In this document: positions 48,701 through 59,723 of the stretch, in pieces
Layout of the letters: each line of letters begins with the position of its first letter
Numbering within the stretch: position 1 is the first letter of the stretch
From: Brachionus koreanus
Lineage: Eukaryota > Rotifera > Eurotatoria > Ploima > Brachionidae
Direction of reading: 5' to 3'
DNA length: 64,000 bases
Assembly: GCA_016987375.1 (NCBI GenBank)
Contig: PJRA01000509.1
Location: forward strand, 701,827-765,826
The notes under the pieces: model-generated
The model's database searches: none
What the model was told of the DNA's origin: nothing
The model's input: only the letters and a program-made list of their open reading frames with translations
Translations under genes and position numbers: made by a program

Positions 48701-50330
48701 AACTGCGTTTACTACTTCAATTGACAAGCTGTTCCATAGAGCTGTCATATCGAGAGCTCTTAAGCGCTTCTCGTAGCCAATTTTCTTGATTGATTGAATT
48801 AGATGAATATGTTTAACTCCTTCCATTAGATCAATATCACTCTTTTGAAATGGACACCAGACTGGGACCGCAATTTCTAACAGTGGTCAGATAAGATCGT
48901 TTTCTGACTGTGTTGTGTTTAGTTTATATTTTTATGAGAAGTATGAAAAAAAAAATAAGAGCTTATGTTGGAAATTTTATTACTGTTTATATTGTAGAAA
49001 GTGTCGATTTAAATTTTTTTAATCATTAGTTAATATTTTAAGATATAAACAAAATAAATATTTTTAACTGATTTGACTTTTGTCAAAAGAATTTGGCAAA
49101 AACTTATTTTTAGAATTTAATATTTATATTGGTTTATTTTATTTTAATGCTAGGAACCATCAGTGACAGCCACTCGATCGCCTAAACTTGGTGTTGGCCT
49201 TTTTGATGGCCGTGTACAAAAATAAAATTTAAAAAATTTTAATATATAAAAATCGGATAGTTAAAAGAATTGAGTATAAGAAAAAAAGTTAAAATATTTT
49301 TGCTCGCGCGGCCAACACCAAGTTTAGACGGCCTACTGGCCTTCACTGACGGTACCCAACACTAATTTATTGATTCATATTTCAAATAAAAATTATCAAA
49401 CCGATATGTGTTTCTAAATTTTTGATCTTTATTAATTGATTTTTTTTAGATTTTTCGGGAGGTAATAAAAGAAAACTATCAACAGCAATTGCATTAGTCG
49501 GAAATCCAAGTGTGATTTGTTTGGACGAGCCAACCTCTGGGTAAGAATCAATTTAAGCATCTTGTTCTCAAGAAATTAAAATTTTATTTTTAAGAATGGA
49601 CGCTAAAGCAAGAAGACTGCTGTGGAATGATATTATAAGCTTAATAAAAGAAAATCGACTGGTTATTCTAACTAGTCATAGTATGGAAGAATGCGAGGCA
49701 TTGTGCACTAGACTTGTCATTATGGTTAATGGACAGTTTAAATGCCTTGGAAGCCCACAGCACTTAAAGGCCAAATTTGGCAATGGATTTAAGCTATCAA
49801 TTCGTCTAAATGATGCAAATGATAAGCGAAAATTACAAGAATTCATGAAGAACAAGTTTCCACAATCAAAAATTCAAGAAACACACCGTAACCTATATGA
49901 GTATGTTCTTCCATTTAACCATACCAAGTTATCAGCTATATTCGGCCAGATCGAATCAAATAGAGAGAGTCTAGGCTTAAAGGATTATTCTGTCAGTCAA
50001 ACAACACTTGATCAAGTCTTTATAAATTTTGCCAAGCAACAATACGATTCGGATTTTATTGAATTAAATCAAATTGAAAACGAAATAGATATTTCAGTTG
50101 AACAAAATAATTCAATGCTAGCCATTAACGACACAGAGAGTAATTTTAATGAAAATTCTCAAGAGCTTGCTCAACTTGACTCGAACAATAACAAAAATGA
50201 AAAGCCAAATGAATCAGATCAAGAAATAAAAGATGAAAAGGAAGAAGAGTTTGAAGAGAGTGTTAATATTTTGCCCAAAACTGATGAAAATATAAACAAC
50301 GGTGACATTGTTCATATTACCAAACTATGA
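36782..50330 (+). CDS. ABC transporter subfamily A, full-length
   Basis: Seven exons in phase: 36782-36856, 36911-37004, 37064-37943, 40291-44141, 46022-48043, 49450-49540 and 49595-50330, giving about 2,582 aa. ABCA proteins are full-size membrane transporters or floppases for lipids and sterols. The N-terminus ([18 protein letters not shown], then a TM helix and [13 protein letters not shown]) is typical. A large glycosylation-rich extracellular domain follows to about residue 775, then TM helices (about 780-960). NBD1 has Walker [10 protein letters not shown] (near 1103), signature LSGGMQRK and [15 protein letters not shown]2 lies at about 1867-2100. NBD2 has GVNGAGKTT (near 2210), FSGGNKRK and [13 protein letters not shown]-rich repeat sits in the first extracellular loop. 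Three long introns contain MITEs and other TE fragments. The subfamily member cannot be assigned by eye. Confidence 0.95.
39022..39239. mobile_element. piggyBac-like MITE (TTAA termini) in ABCA intron 3
   Basis: TTAACACTCAAAGGCCGG at the left and CCGGCCTTCGAGTGTTAA at the right form inverted ends with TTAA at each edge. Length is 218 bp and there is no ORF. The terminal TTAACACT is shared with the MITE at 21420. Confidence 0.85.
39517..39905. repeat. GGCC-rich repeat patch in ABCA intron 3
   Basis: A visibly G+C-rich patch of repeated GGCCGGCC/GGTCGGCC words, in both orientations, beginning with TAGTGTTGGGCGGCC, which resembles the ends of the MITE family at 44344 and 49151. A second, similar start (TAGTGGCTGGCCGG) occurs at 39722. 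The far boundary is unclear. The ORFs crossing it look like by-products of the repeat. Confidence 0.55.
44344..44555. mobile_element. TAGTGTTGGG-family MITE, copy 1 (ABCA intron 4)
   Basis: The left end TAGTGTTGGGTATCGTCAAT and the right end ATTGACAGTACTCAACAATA are inverted repeats; a second inner pair includes GACGACCAAAG and its partner near 44.52 kb. About 212 bp, non-coding. The end sequence hints at a hAT-like family, but the target-site duplication is not clear. Confidence 0.7.
44740..45060 (-). mobile_element. Internally deleted mariner fragment in ABCA intron 4
   Basis: The minus strand gives [20 protein letters not shown] then EQIYDSILF, and after a deletion [20 protein letters not shown] followed by SIELLADS, matching the middle and C-terminus of the mariner copies at 12.1 and 15.2 kb. 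Stops are present. Confidence 0.7.
45223..45280. repeat. Short inverted repeat (24-bp arms)
   Basis: TTTAATTTTAGTGAGCCTTT and its near-perfect reverse complement (AAAGGCTCATTAAAATTTAA) are separated by about 10 bases, in ABCA intron 4. Two or three mismatches occur in the stem. Confidence 0.8.
48640..48920 (-). mobile_element. Non-LTR retrotransposon fragment in ABCA intron 5
   Basis: The minus strand is open and reads [20 protein letters not shown] and then [17 protein letters not shown], the same downstream RT region as at 29.3 and 51.4 kb. The basic QRRATK motif is lost, so this copy has diverged. Confidence 0.55.
49151..49364. mobile_element. TAGTGTTGGG-family MITE, copy 2 (ABCA intron 5)
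   Basis: The arms CGCCTAAACTTGGTGTTGGC and GGCCAACACCAAGTTTAGAC are long inverted repeats. The outer right end is GTCA|GTGAA... read inversely from TAGTGTTGGGTACCGTCAGT. About 214 bp, matching the length of copy 1. The left outermost end appears shortened (TAGGAACCATCAGTGA). Confidence 0.75.
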
Positions 50331-51888
50331 TTTGTTGATAAATATATTTTTATACATTAAATCTTTTTTAAGATTAAAAAAATTTTAAAAAATCAAATAT
50401 CAATTAGTATATTTTTATAATAAATATTTTATCCATCCGATGTAAACAGTATATTTTACTCATTTTTTGTTTTATAAACTAACTAAAAAAATAAAGTTGA
50501 AAAAGTGACTACTACATAGTTTCATCTACAAAATGATTCATTAATATTTTTAATTAAATTATTAACAACACTTTAGTATCCAATTTAGTGTTTATGCATA
50601 ACATTTATGCACATATTTGTTTTTACCACATTTATTTCGAGTCCAGTTGGTTTAGCGTTGTTCGCCAAATCTTGTGTTTTCATATGCCTATCTTTTGTAT
50701 TTGATATTAACACCAGATCATTCGCAAAGTCTAAGTCTTCAAGCTTTGTTGTTAATCCCCATTTTATATCTTTCGCGCTGACAGTAGTTTTCTTCATGAC
50801 ATAATCAATCAGCATTATGAATTGTGTCAGAGAGAGAACGCAACCTTGCTTGACTCCTGTACACACTTTGAAGTTCTCAGACTGTCCTTTTTCCAAAATC
50901 ACGCTACACTCGAATTTATAAGTTTTATCAAATTGTGGCAAGTCATATCATCTTAATATAGCCCATAAGGCTTCTTTGTGTAGGCTATCATAGGCATGAA
51001 GTCGATGAAGTACAGAGGGCTTTATTTATTACTTAAGAGAGTTCTCGAAATTTATAACCTCTTTGCTGGGGAACTAGAGGGACATGCACTATTTCGCTCC
51101 ATGTGTCTATCCAGCTCTTGATTACTCTATTGGTCAAGAAATTTTCACGTTGCTTTGCCTTCGTGAGTTGTTTGCTATACCTTTATTTGTGTCCTCGGAT
51201 ATTGCTGGCGGGATCGGTCGTTGTAAGAAAATTGCATTTGATAACAGGGTTTTGCCAGGTTATTAAGCTAAGCTGTTTTATACATTTAAAAAATTCTATT
51301 AAGTCTGGCATTATTAATCTTTGCTCATATTTTAAGTTCCTAATCACAGGTACCAACTTGATTGCACGTCTCTGTACTTTTTCCAGTATATCTATATCGT
51401 TTTTCAGAAATGGATTCCAAGCTGTAGCAGCATACTTTATAATTTATTATTTTTATTGAATTAATAGTTTTTGGAACTAAATTATATTTCAAGGCTTATT
51501 TTGAATGATTATGATTATGGTCCAGAGCACAAATTATTTAAATTTTAATTTAAATTTTATTAATGAAAAATACGGAATATATTTAAAATTTTTTTGAAAA
51601 ATTCATAAATTATGAAACTCTTTATCAAGCAAAATTAAATTTCTCCTTTGCCTTGATAGACTCAATAAACCTGATATTTTTCGTAAATTTCATCAAATAT
51701 TTTCTATTATTTTTAAAAACTAACGCATAATATTTAGTTTAGACCTAAATGTTTCTTAGTTCATTTATCTATTTGAACAGCACACATCATAATTAGTTTA
51801 CTTTCTCAAATTTAATCTCTCTTTTAGCGTTTAGAAAAATTGAATAAAAAGAAATAAAAATTGAATAAGCAGTTACATTTATAAAAAA
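50331..51888. other. Intergenic region ABCA / FMO
   Basis: Most of the region (50585-51470) is a decayed non-LTR reverse transcriptase. The remaining 400 bp before the FMO start are A+T-rich with no supported motif. Confidence 0.6.
50585..51470 (-). mobile_element. Non-LTR retrotransposon reverse transcriptase remnant
   Basis: A 118-codon frame at 50941-50585 carries GVKQGCVLS, the RT fingers/palm motif, LEDLDFANDLVLIS in the position of the catalytic FADD/YADD box, and GLEINVVKTNMCIN. The box reads FAND, so one catalytic Asp is Asn. Upstream DNA to 51470 encodes further decayed pieces, including AWNPFLKNDIDILEKVQRR in the usual downstream region, apparently rearranged relative to the palm because it lies on its 5' side on the minus strand. 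The element is inactive. Confidence 0.75.
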
Positions 51889-53493
51889 ATGAGTAAGAAA
51901 AGAGTGGCAATTATAGGAGCTGGTAGAGCTGGCTTAGTATCAGCTAAATACGCTCTTGAAAATTCTTTAGAACCAGTTGTTTTTGAGAAAACTTCTCAGC
52001 TTGGTGGTCTATGGTCGCGCAATAATGGCATGGCAATTTGGGAAGGAATGTATTCTGATATATCGAAATATACTATGATGTTTCATGATCATCCATGGCC
52101 AGAAGATAGTCCCATATTTTGTCCTTCTAGGAGTGTACATGAATATTTTAAATCTTATGCTACCCGATTTCAACTGATGGATCATATTCGGTTTGAAACA
52201 AGAGTTGAATTAGTGAAAAAAGTTGGCGAAAAATGGCAACTCAAAATAGTTGATATGAAAGATAATTCAAGTAAAATTGAAGAATTTGAATTTTTGATTA
52301 CAGCTTCAGGTCTGCATTCAAAACCTAGAATACCAGACATAGAAAACTCTGTTGACTTTAAAGGGATCTTAATTCATAGCTCAAAATTTCGCTTAAATGA
52401 TCCTTTATTAAAAGACAAAAAGGTTATTGTGGTAGGCTGCTCATCAAGCGGTACTGAGATAGCTGCATCGTTGGTTGGTCATGCCAAATCAGTCACTAAC
52501 ATTTTTCCAAGAACTTATTTAGTAATTCCAAGACTAGTAAAATTTCAGCTTTCACCAGGATCAGATTTTAGAGTTCTTCCTGTGGATATATTTGTCAATA
52601 GAAGAGCTATTAGTCATGAACAAAAAAATCAAACAGATGAAGAAAAAAAACAAGGGTTAAGAATTTTTTCAAGTTTATTTCCCTATCAGACCAGCGTTGA
52701 AAAAAGCCATCCAGATCTGTATGTTGATTTGTCCAGGACTGACCAAGAAATTTTGATATCATGTTCAGATTATTATATTCAGCATGCATCACAAGGAAAA
52801 ATCAAGCCTATTAAGTCAAAAATAAAAATATTTGAATCAAATTCAGCAGTTTTAGAAAACGGAATGATTGAGGAATGTGATGCAGTAATTTTTTGTACCG
52901 GATATGACTTGGATCTTGACTATTTAGACGATGATATTTTAAAAATTTTAAAGTATGATACAAAAAAATATAAATTTCCAATTATTTTGTATAAATATAC
53001 ATTTCATCCTGAATTAAATAATTTTGCCATGATCGGTCAAATTGATGGATTGTTTTATACTGGTGTGGAGTTACAAGCTAGCTGAGTAATTAAAGTATTT
53101 ACTCAGCAAATGAGATTACCAAATAAAGACGAAATGAATGAAGAAATTGAAAAACAAAACAAGAGAAGAATTAATGACAATAAATCACAGTTTCCTAATG
53201 GCAAACACACATTTTTAATTGACAAAATAGCAGAGACAAGCAATGCATTGTCTGATTTTAAAGAAATTAAAACATCCGATCAACATTTGTTTGACCTTTT
53301 GTGGAATTCTGCAATTAATTCAAATCACTTTTTTATGAATGATCCAAACTCAATAAAGATAATGGAAAAAATTTACGAGATGACAAACAAGGCTTATAGT
53401 TTTGACAAAAATGATGAATTATTGGACATTGGTAAGACGGCAGAAAAATTTTCGCTAAACTACCATTTACCAGAAGGACTTTTCACTAAATAA
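51889..53493 (+). pseudogene. Flavin-containing monooxygenase interrupted by one in-frame TGA
   Basis: A single-exon frame of 535 codons, the usual FMO length, is intact except for TGA at 53083-53085 (codon 399). FMOs oxygenate soft nucleophiles (N, S) using FAD, NADPH and O2, usually at the ER. Seen here: FAD motif GAGRAGL (residues 10-16), LGGLWSRN, the FMO-identifying FKGILIHSSKFR (near 160), NADPH motif VVGCSSSGTEIA, and FCTGYDLDL. Both sides of the TGA are conserved: the family reads VELQAR-W-..QVF with LP....M after it, and here VELQAS is followed by TGA and VIKVFTQQMRLPNKDEM in the same frame. The TGA sits exactly where Trp is expected. The truncated product would be 398 aa; a second ORF from an ATG at 53110 gives 127 aa. 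It may be a very young pseudogene, a readthrough or edited gene, a polymorphism, or a sequence error. Confidence 0.9.
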
Positions 53494-54896
53494 GTCGATT
53501 AGGAAAAAAGAAAAATCTTTAAAAGCTTAAAATATTTAGTAATTAATTTAACATTTATATATTTTTTTTATAGTCATTTTACATTTAGATTGAAATAAAT
53601 AATTTATTAAAATTTTAGATTAAAACAATTTTTTTAAGTTAAAAAATAAAAATTAGTTTTTAAATGAGATCGTTTTTTACCTTGATTAAATTAGAAGTTG
53701 AAAAAGATACCAATTTAACATTGACAAAAATTAATAATTTTGCATTTTTTTGATATTTTCCAAAACATTTTTAAAAATTGTTTTCCATAATGATCTTGAA
53801 TTTTAAAGACTAAATTTAACCAAATTTTGTACCATTATTTTGTAAAATCTAGTCATAAAATAATTAATTGAAAAAAACTAAATACCTTTGCCTAAAAATG
53901 AAAAGTGTTAAAAACTTTCTTTTTTCTTAAAGTGTTTTTTAAGATCATTTTTTTTTGTGTAATAAAAAATGGCTCATAACAATCAGATTCTTTCTCTTTA
54001 AAATAAACTATTAAACATATATATCATATATATTATTTTATATTATAAAACAATGAAAAAAAATTGAGTAATAGAATCGATAAAACAGTATGTAAATACC
54101 TCCCTGAGAAGAACCGCCGCATCCTTGAACTTCTGAACAAACTGTACTAACAAGTAACAAAAGAAAAATAAATTTAATAATCAAATTTTCTCAATTTAAA
54201 ATTTTCTCTTTTTCTTTTTTCATCACTCATGAGGTATTTTCTTGAAATAAATAAATAATTATAAATATAACAAATATAAAAACACCAAAGAACACTAGTC
54301 ATTTAAAGGGAAAGGTGTTCCAGATTATCTATTTCTGCAAATTAATATTTTAACAACTAGGTTTTTTATATTTTTTAATTTTTAAATGTTACTAAATTTT
54401 TAAAAAACTTTACAAAATTTGGCTAAATAATCTCAAACTTTTATACATTCGTTACTATATATTCAAAATTAGATTAAAATGTCCTGAATCTAATCTTTAA
54501 AAATAGATTTAAAAATTTTTTTTAATATTTTTTTTCTATTAATTTAAGCTGCATAGGCTAATAAATCAAAAAATAATAACAGAAAGATTGAAGTTTAATT
54601 GATGATGTTTTTATTGTATCTGTTATTTTAGACATAAAAAAGTCGTAACTTAAGAACAAATTTTTCTTAATGGTTAGTTGATCATTTTTAAAACAAAATA
54701 TCAAGAAAGAACAAAGCTTTTGGCAATTATATTGGTTTTGTATGAAGACATAAATTTAGTCTTTTGTAAATTTTGGTTGGCATGGTTACAAAAATATTCA
54801 AAAACTGTTTGAATAAACTTGTAAACTATAATTGAAATTGGATTAAAATTTTCTTTTTTTTTCTATTGATTTTTATATCTGAGCATTAATCAGGAA
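53494..54896. other. Intergenic region FMO / DNAL4
   Basis: About 1.4 kb of A+T-rich DNA; I see no gene, repeat family or RNA in it. Confidence 0.6.
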
Positions 54897-55327
54897 ATGG
54901 ACCAGCAAGAAAATGAATCACAGCAGAAAGAAGACACTTCTAAGCGTCACACTTATCCTCTAATCAGGGTAGACTTTATAAAGATTTAAGCATTATTTAA
55001 AATTTTGACAAATAAACCTGTAGAATAGTGATATGCATGAAGAAATGAGAACCGAAGCCATGGAATTGTGTGTAACTGCTTGTGAAAAGTTTTCATCAAA
55101 TAACGAGGTATTTTCTATCCAAAATTTCAACATCTTGTTTTTGTTATTGATATTGAATTTAGGGTGCAGCTCGAATGATTAAAGAAACATTAGACAAAAA
55201 ATTCGGACCCGCTTGGCATGTTGTAGTTGGAGAGGGTTTTGGTTTCGAAATAACTCATGAAGTAAAAAACTTATTATACATGTTTTTTGGCGGAAGTCAG
55301 GCAATTCTAATATGGAAGTGTGCTTGA
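54897..55327 (+). CDS. DNAL4: Dynein axonemal light chain 4
   Basis: Three exons in phase: 54897-54968, 55024-55107 and 55163-55327 (106 aa; human DNAL4 105). It is a DYNLL-type light chain of outer-arm axonemal dynein, so it indicates ciliated cells. Diagnostic blocks are KRHTYPLIR, NSDMHEEMRTEAMELCVTAC, EKFSSNNEGAARMIKETLDK, WHVVVGEGFGFEITHEVKNL and the terminal IWKCA. DNAL4 rather than DYNLL1 is indicated by the longer N-terminus and the GEGFGFEITHEVKN block. The introns are about 55 bp each. It converges on DDX20 with only 41 bp between stop codons, and an AATAAA at about 55355 would place poly(A) addition close to or past DDX20's stop codon on the other strand. Confidence 0.96.
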
Positions 55328-55368
55328 AAAAAACATAGATTCATATTTTTTTTTGAATAAAAATTTTT

Positions 55369-58300
55369 TTAAGAGTTTAAATATTTATTAAAATAATATT
55401 GATAATAATAGCTATAAAAATCATAAAAATTGACAGAATTTGTCGATTGCGGTACGTTTTCTGTTTTAACTTTTTCTTTGCTAACTTCTTCCCATTTGTA
55501 TAATTCGTTTAGACTGATAGGTTGAGTCATTTCTTCTTCTGAAATCGTTTCAGTGCTTTGTACAGTCAAATTTTTCATTCTTTCGATTAATTTTAGATAC
55601 TTAAAATCAAAATTTTTTACCGACATCTTTTTAGAATTATACAATTCATTTAGATCATTTTTAAAATTTAAATCTAATGTTTTCAATAAACCTTGTATTT
55701 TTTCAATTGATATTATAGATATTTTTGTTTTTTGCTTGTTTATTTGTTTTCCAAGATATCTGTTGCCCTTGCTTTTCTCATACTCAAAGAGCGTTAAATC
55801 AAGCTCTTCTTTGGAAAGCTGAGCTTTTTCAATAGTGACATCATCTTTTCTAGATTCTTCACTTTTTTCATTTTTTATTGAAATGATATCATCCAAATTT
55901 TCTTAATAAACAGAAACTAAAATTTTAATTAAAATTTTTACAAAAAAAAACCTCTATATTCACACATGTTTAAGTTATAGGAATCAATTATTTCATCGAA
56001 TTTTGCTGACTCTTCACCATCAGTTACAAAACTAATTGCAATTCCTTGACAGCCAAATCGACCGGCTCTTCCAATTCGATGTAAATAGGTCTCAGGGTCA
56101 CTTGGTATATCCATACAAACTACTAGATCAACATTTTGGGCATCGACTCCTCGTGCGGTCTAGAAATTATCATTGTTAACAGAAAATTAAGAGTTATATT
56201 TTCAAAGATAAAATCAATTTAAAATTTTTGCTTTTATACAAATTTAATTAACTTAAAAAATTCTTTAATTCAAAAATTTATTTAAAAAAAAAATTTTTGT
56301 ATGTTAAAAAAAACCTTATGGATGGTAATTAAAACTGAAAAATATTTATTGATATTGTTAATCAGTATAGTTAAAATATTATTATTCTGCAATATTCAGT
56401 TTAAAGCATAGTTATACATTCAATTTTAAGGTTAATCTACAGGCTAAGACCCATGCCACTAATGACCGATTAACACTTCATTTATTTAATTTTTATAAAA
56501 ATATTTATTACAAATTAAAGAAAAAAACTATTTAAAAAAGTTTTACACTGAAATATTAATTATTATTTTCAAATATTTATTTTATCAGACAAATACTTAA
56601 CTAATTAAACTAGTTAAAAGCTCATTTTTTGCTTTAAAAAATTAAATAATTTTTTTTTAACTGAGAATTTAATCATATTTAGAATTTAAAAAAAAATATT
56701 CAAAAAAAATATTTTTTAAAATTCAAAAGGGCGTTATAAATTTTGAAACAACTGCTTCAAAGTTTGTATCACCCAAATTAAGCCTATAAAGTAGTATATC
56801 TATTCAGAAATTATTAGAATTAAAATGTAGATTCAAAGTTTTCGAATCTTCTTTTTATGATCTAGAGTCTAAAAATGATCATTGATTTGTTATTTATATC
56901 GAATTAGAAAAATATTTCTCAAAAAAAAATATTTAATTTTTTGTGTTTTTTTTTTTAAAAAAGATAATCTGGAATCATATTAAAAATTCATTAAACTTTT
57001 CGTTTTTAAAAGGTTGGTTAGAAAAGAAATTTAAAGTTCTGAAGTAATTTAAAGTCGTTTCTAGATTGACAGATTCCTTTGTGATCAAAAAATCAATGTT
57101 AAAGTTTTCAATTACATTTAAGCATTCAATTTTCTATAAAATTAGTTTAATTGATGTAGATTTTGTTTTTTAATATTTTTAATATTTTCAAAATAAGTTA
57201 TTTAATTTAAAAACCTTGATATTAAATTTTTTAAAATAACAATTAAATAATTATTACTTTTCAATATTATAATTTTTTTACATTTTTATCATAAGTAATT
57301 ATTTTTAATAGTGAATTTAATAAATGAAGTGTTGAATCAGTCTCTTGAGACATAGGTACTAGTCTGTCGATTAATCTTGAATAAATTTGATATTTTTGAT
57401 TTTAACATCTTTGTAACTCTAAAATTAAGTTTAAATCATATGTTTTAAAATAAACAGAATGTAATGCTCTCCAAAGTGAAATGTCCAACTCTTTGTTAAT
57501 TTATTTTTAAAAAAATTTGAATTTAAATGAAAATTTTGAAATTTTGGTATTATTACGTCATTACTAGGTTTCTTTAACTAGACATTCAAGTATGTTTAGC
57601 TGAAAGTTAAAATGTGATTATAGTAAAAAAGGTACAAAATTGGTTTAAAAAATTTGATAGTGGTTATTTGAGCCTTCAAAGGAAGAAAGAACCACCTAGA
57701 TCAATTATTCTCGATCTGAATGCTCTGCTTACGAATTTTGAGAGTAACCTTAAGCTTAGTTCTAACCAATTATTAGATGATCTTTAAACACCACAATCAA
57801 CTATATCTCGTCACCTTAATTTGATTAACAAAGCTAGCATAAGTTGCCGAGTTGTTCTTCATGATTTGACAGATTTAAATATTCAGAAGACTACTTAAAA
57901 ATATTTTAGTTGAACGATTTTTTCGACGGATCATTAGTTGTCATGAGAAGTGTATCTATTTTCGAAACTATGCTAACAGAAATCAATGGTAACATCCATT
58001 TCAATCAATTCAGCCAGTCGTGAAAAAAAGAACGCTTTGAAGTTGAGTTGTTGAGTGTTAAGTGAAAAATATTCTTCTTTTGTATATTCTATTTTGCTTC
58101 TAAAATTAGGATATTTATTAACTGTGAACTTGTACAAAAGAAACACAAGAAACTATCCATAACTCATTTAGATTCAATTCAAGTATTATTCTAATCAATT
58201 CAGAGTTTTTTATTTATTTTATAATTAAATACATTCTAAATATTTTCTAACAAAAAAACTTAAAAATTATTAGAATTTTTTTATAAAGCACCAAGTAAGC

Positions 58301-59723
58301 ATCTATGAAATTTATCTTTAAAAATAAAGTTTCATAAAAATTATCTATCTTTTTCTATAAAGTTTAATGCTGAAAATGCAAATTTTTGTGTCTTTTTAGT
58401 TTTTTAAAATTTTGACATCAATTATCCGATTAAATTAAAAATAATTTAATACATGATCAATCAGGTATGCATTTATTTTAAATATCTTTAACCAAAGTGA
58501 TCCAAATATTGTCTGAATTAGCTTAAATTATCTCATAGTCAAATAGAAAAAAAAATAGAGTGTATTAATCTATATAAAAAAAAATAAAAGATGAAACTAT
58601 AATTCGGTCATGAAGCATTTATAAATTTAATGTTAAAAACTTACCAAATCTGTTGAAACTAATATTCTGCACTTAAATTGCTTTAGCTGATACATGGCAA
58701 AGTTTCTTTGGTTTTGTTCGATATTTCCTGATGTATAAATGGAATGCCATCCTTTTTGATTAAGATTTGAGCTCAAACTCTCAGCTCTAAAAATATAAAT
58801 AAATTAAAAAAAATCATCCTCTTTGAAATTCACTTTAATTGATAATTAACGTAGATAATTGCTTGTTGAAATTGAACAGATTCAAGAATTTTGCACAACT
58901 CTTCAATTTTGGCATCAAAGCACTTATTTGCCAACTTTGAATAAGATGTTATTTTATAGTACTGCTTAATACCTCTAAGACTCGGATCAACAATGTTCAA
59001 TCGAACATAAGTCGGTGATCTCATATACCGAGTTGCATATGATGCCATGAAAGTTGGATATGTTGCTGACAAAAATATCATCTGTTTATTAATCGGAAGC
59101 TTTGAATAAATAAGACTTGATTAAACAAATAAATAAATAAAAATTATCTACATTTGAATAATATTTTACTTGATAGAGTCTTGAAATTCAGGTTCCAAGA
59201 GTTTATCTGCTTCGTCTAGGATAAATAAGCGAATGTTTGATGGATTTAGAAAATTCTGGTCAATTAGATGAAGAATACGACCTGGAGTTCCAATAGCAAT
59301 TTGACAATTTTTTAGTTTTGTTTTATCCTGATTGATGGACTGGCCTCCGATGAACACTTGACATTTGGCAAAATTGTGTCCAATAGCTTTTATACAATCA
59401 GATATTTGGATTGCTACTTCTCTAGTTGGTGCGAGTACCAAAACCTGAAGAGCTTTTGATTTAGACGTCAGAATTTGTTCGAGGGATAAAATGGAAAATA
59501 CACATGTTTTGCCAGTTCCTGACTTTGCCTGTACAATTAAATCGAGACCAAGTTTTCCAATAGGTATTGCTTTTAGCTGAATGGGAGATGGTTTCAAAAA
59601 ACCAGCTGATTTCAGACCATCCAATACGGCTTTAGACAGCATCAGATCATCAAAGGTTACATTCTCATCAAGCTCTATATCTTTGGTTCGCTTTTTTGGA
59701 CTTGGATCAATTGTTTTTTGCAT
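55369..59723 (-). CDS. DDX20: DEAD-box helicase DDX20 (Gemin3)
   Basis: Five exons in phase: 59723-59170, 59115-58834, 58786-58645, 56159-55952 and 55901-55369 (572 aa; human 824). DDX20 is part of the SMN complex that assembles spliceosomal snRNPs. All helicase motifs appear in order: Q-motif region [13 protein letters not shown], Walker [34 protein letters not shown] in [15 protein letters not shown], the ISGNxNQNQR-equivalent [21 protein letters not shown] and [22 protein letters not shown] and SATYP point to DDX20 among DEAD-box proteins. The C-terminal extension is about 180 residues, shorter than in vertebrates, and ends in a Tyr-rich [16 protein letters not shown] stretch. Intron 3 is 2.5 kb and holds a mariner fragment; the others are small. 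Confidence 0.92.
57380..58060 (+). mobile_element. Degenerate mariner 5' half in DDX20 intron 3
   Basis: After a 5' region shared with 23.87-24.01 kb, the plus strand encodes [20 protein letters not shown], then a block ending [17 protein letters not shown] and [13 protein letters not shown], which match the N-terminal DNA-binding half of mariner transposases. A TAA interrupts between them, and the catalytic and C-terminal regions are missing or unrecognisable. Confidence 0.75.

Noticed and set aside
53034..53105. An intron removing the FMO TGA
   Set aside because: A 44-nt GT..AG stretch ending at 53105 shifts the frame into a stop and would delete conserved FMO residues. A 21-nt one starting just after the TGA does not remove it and is too short.
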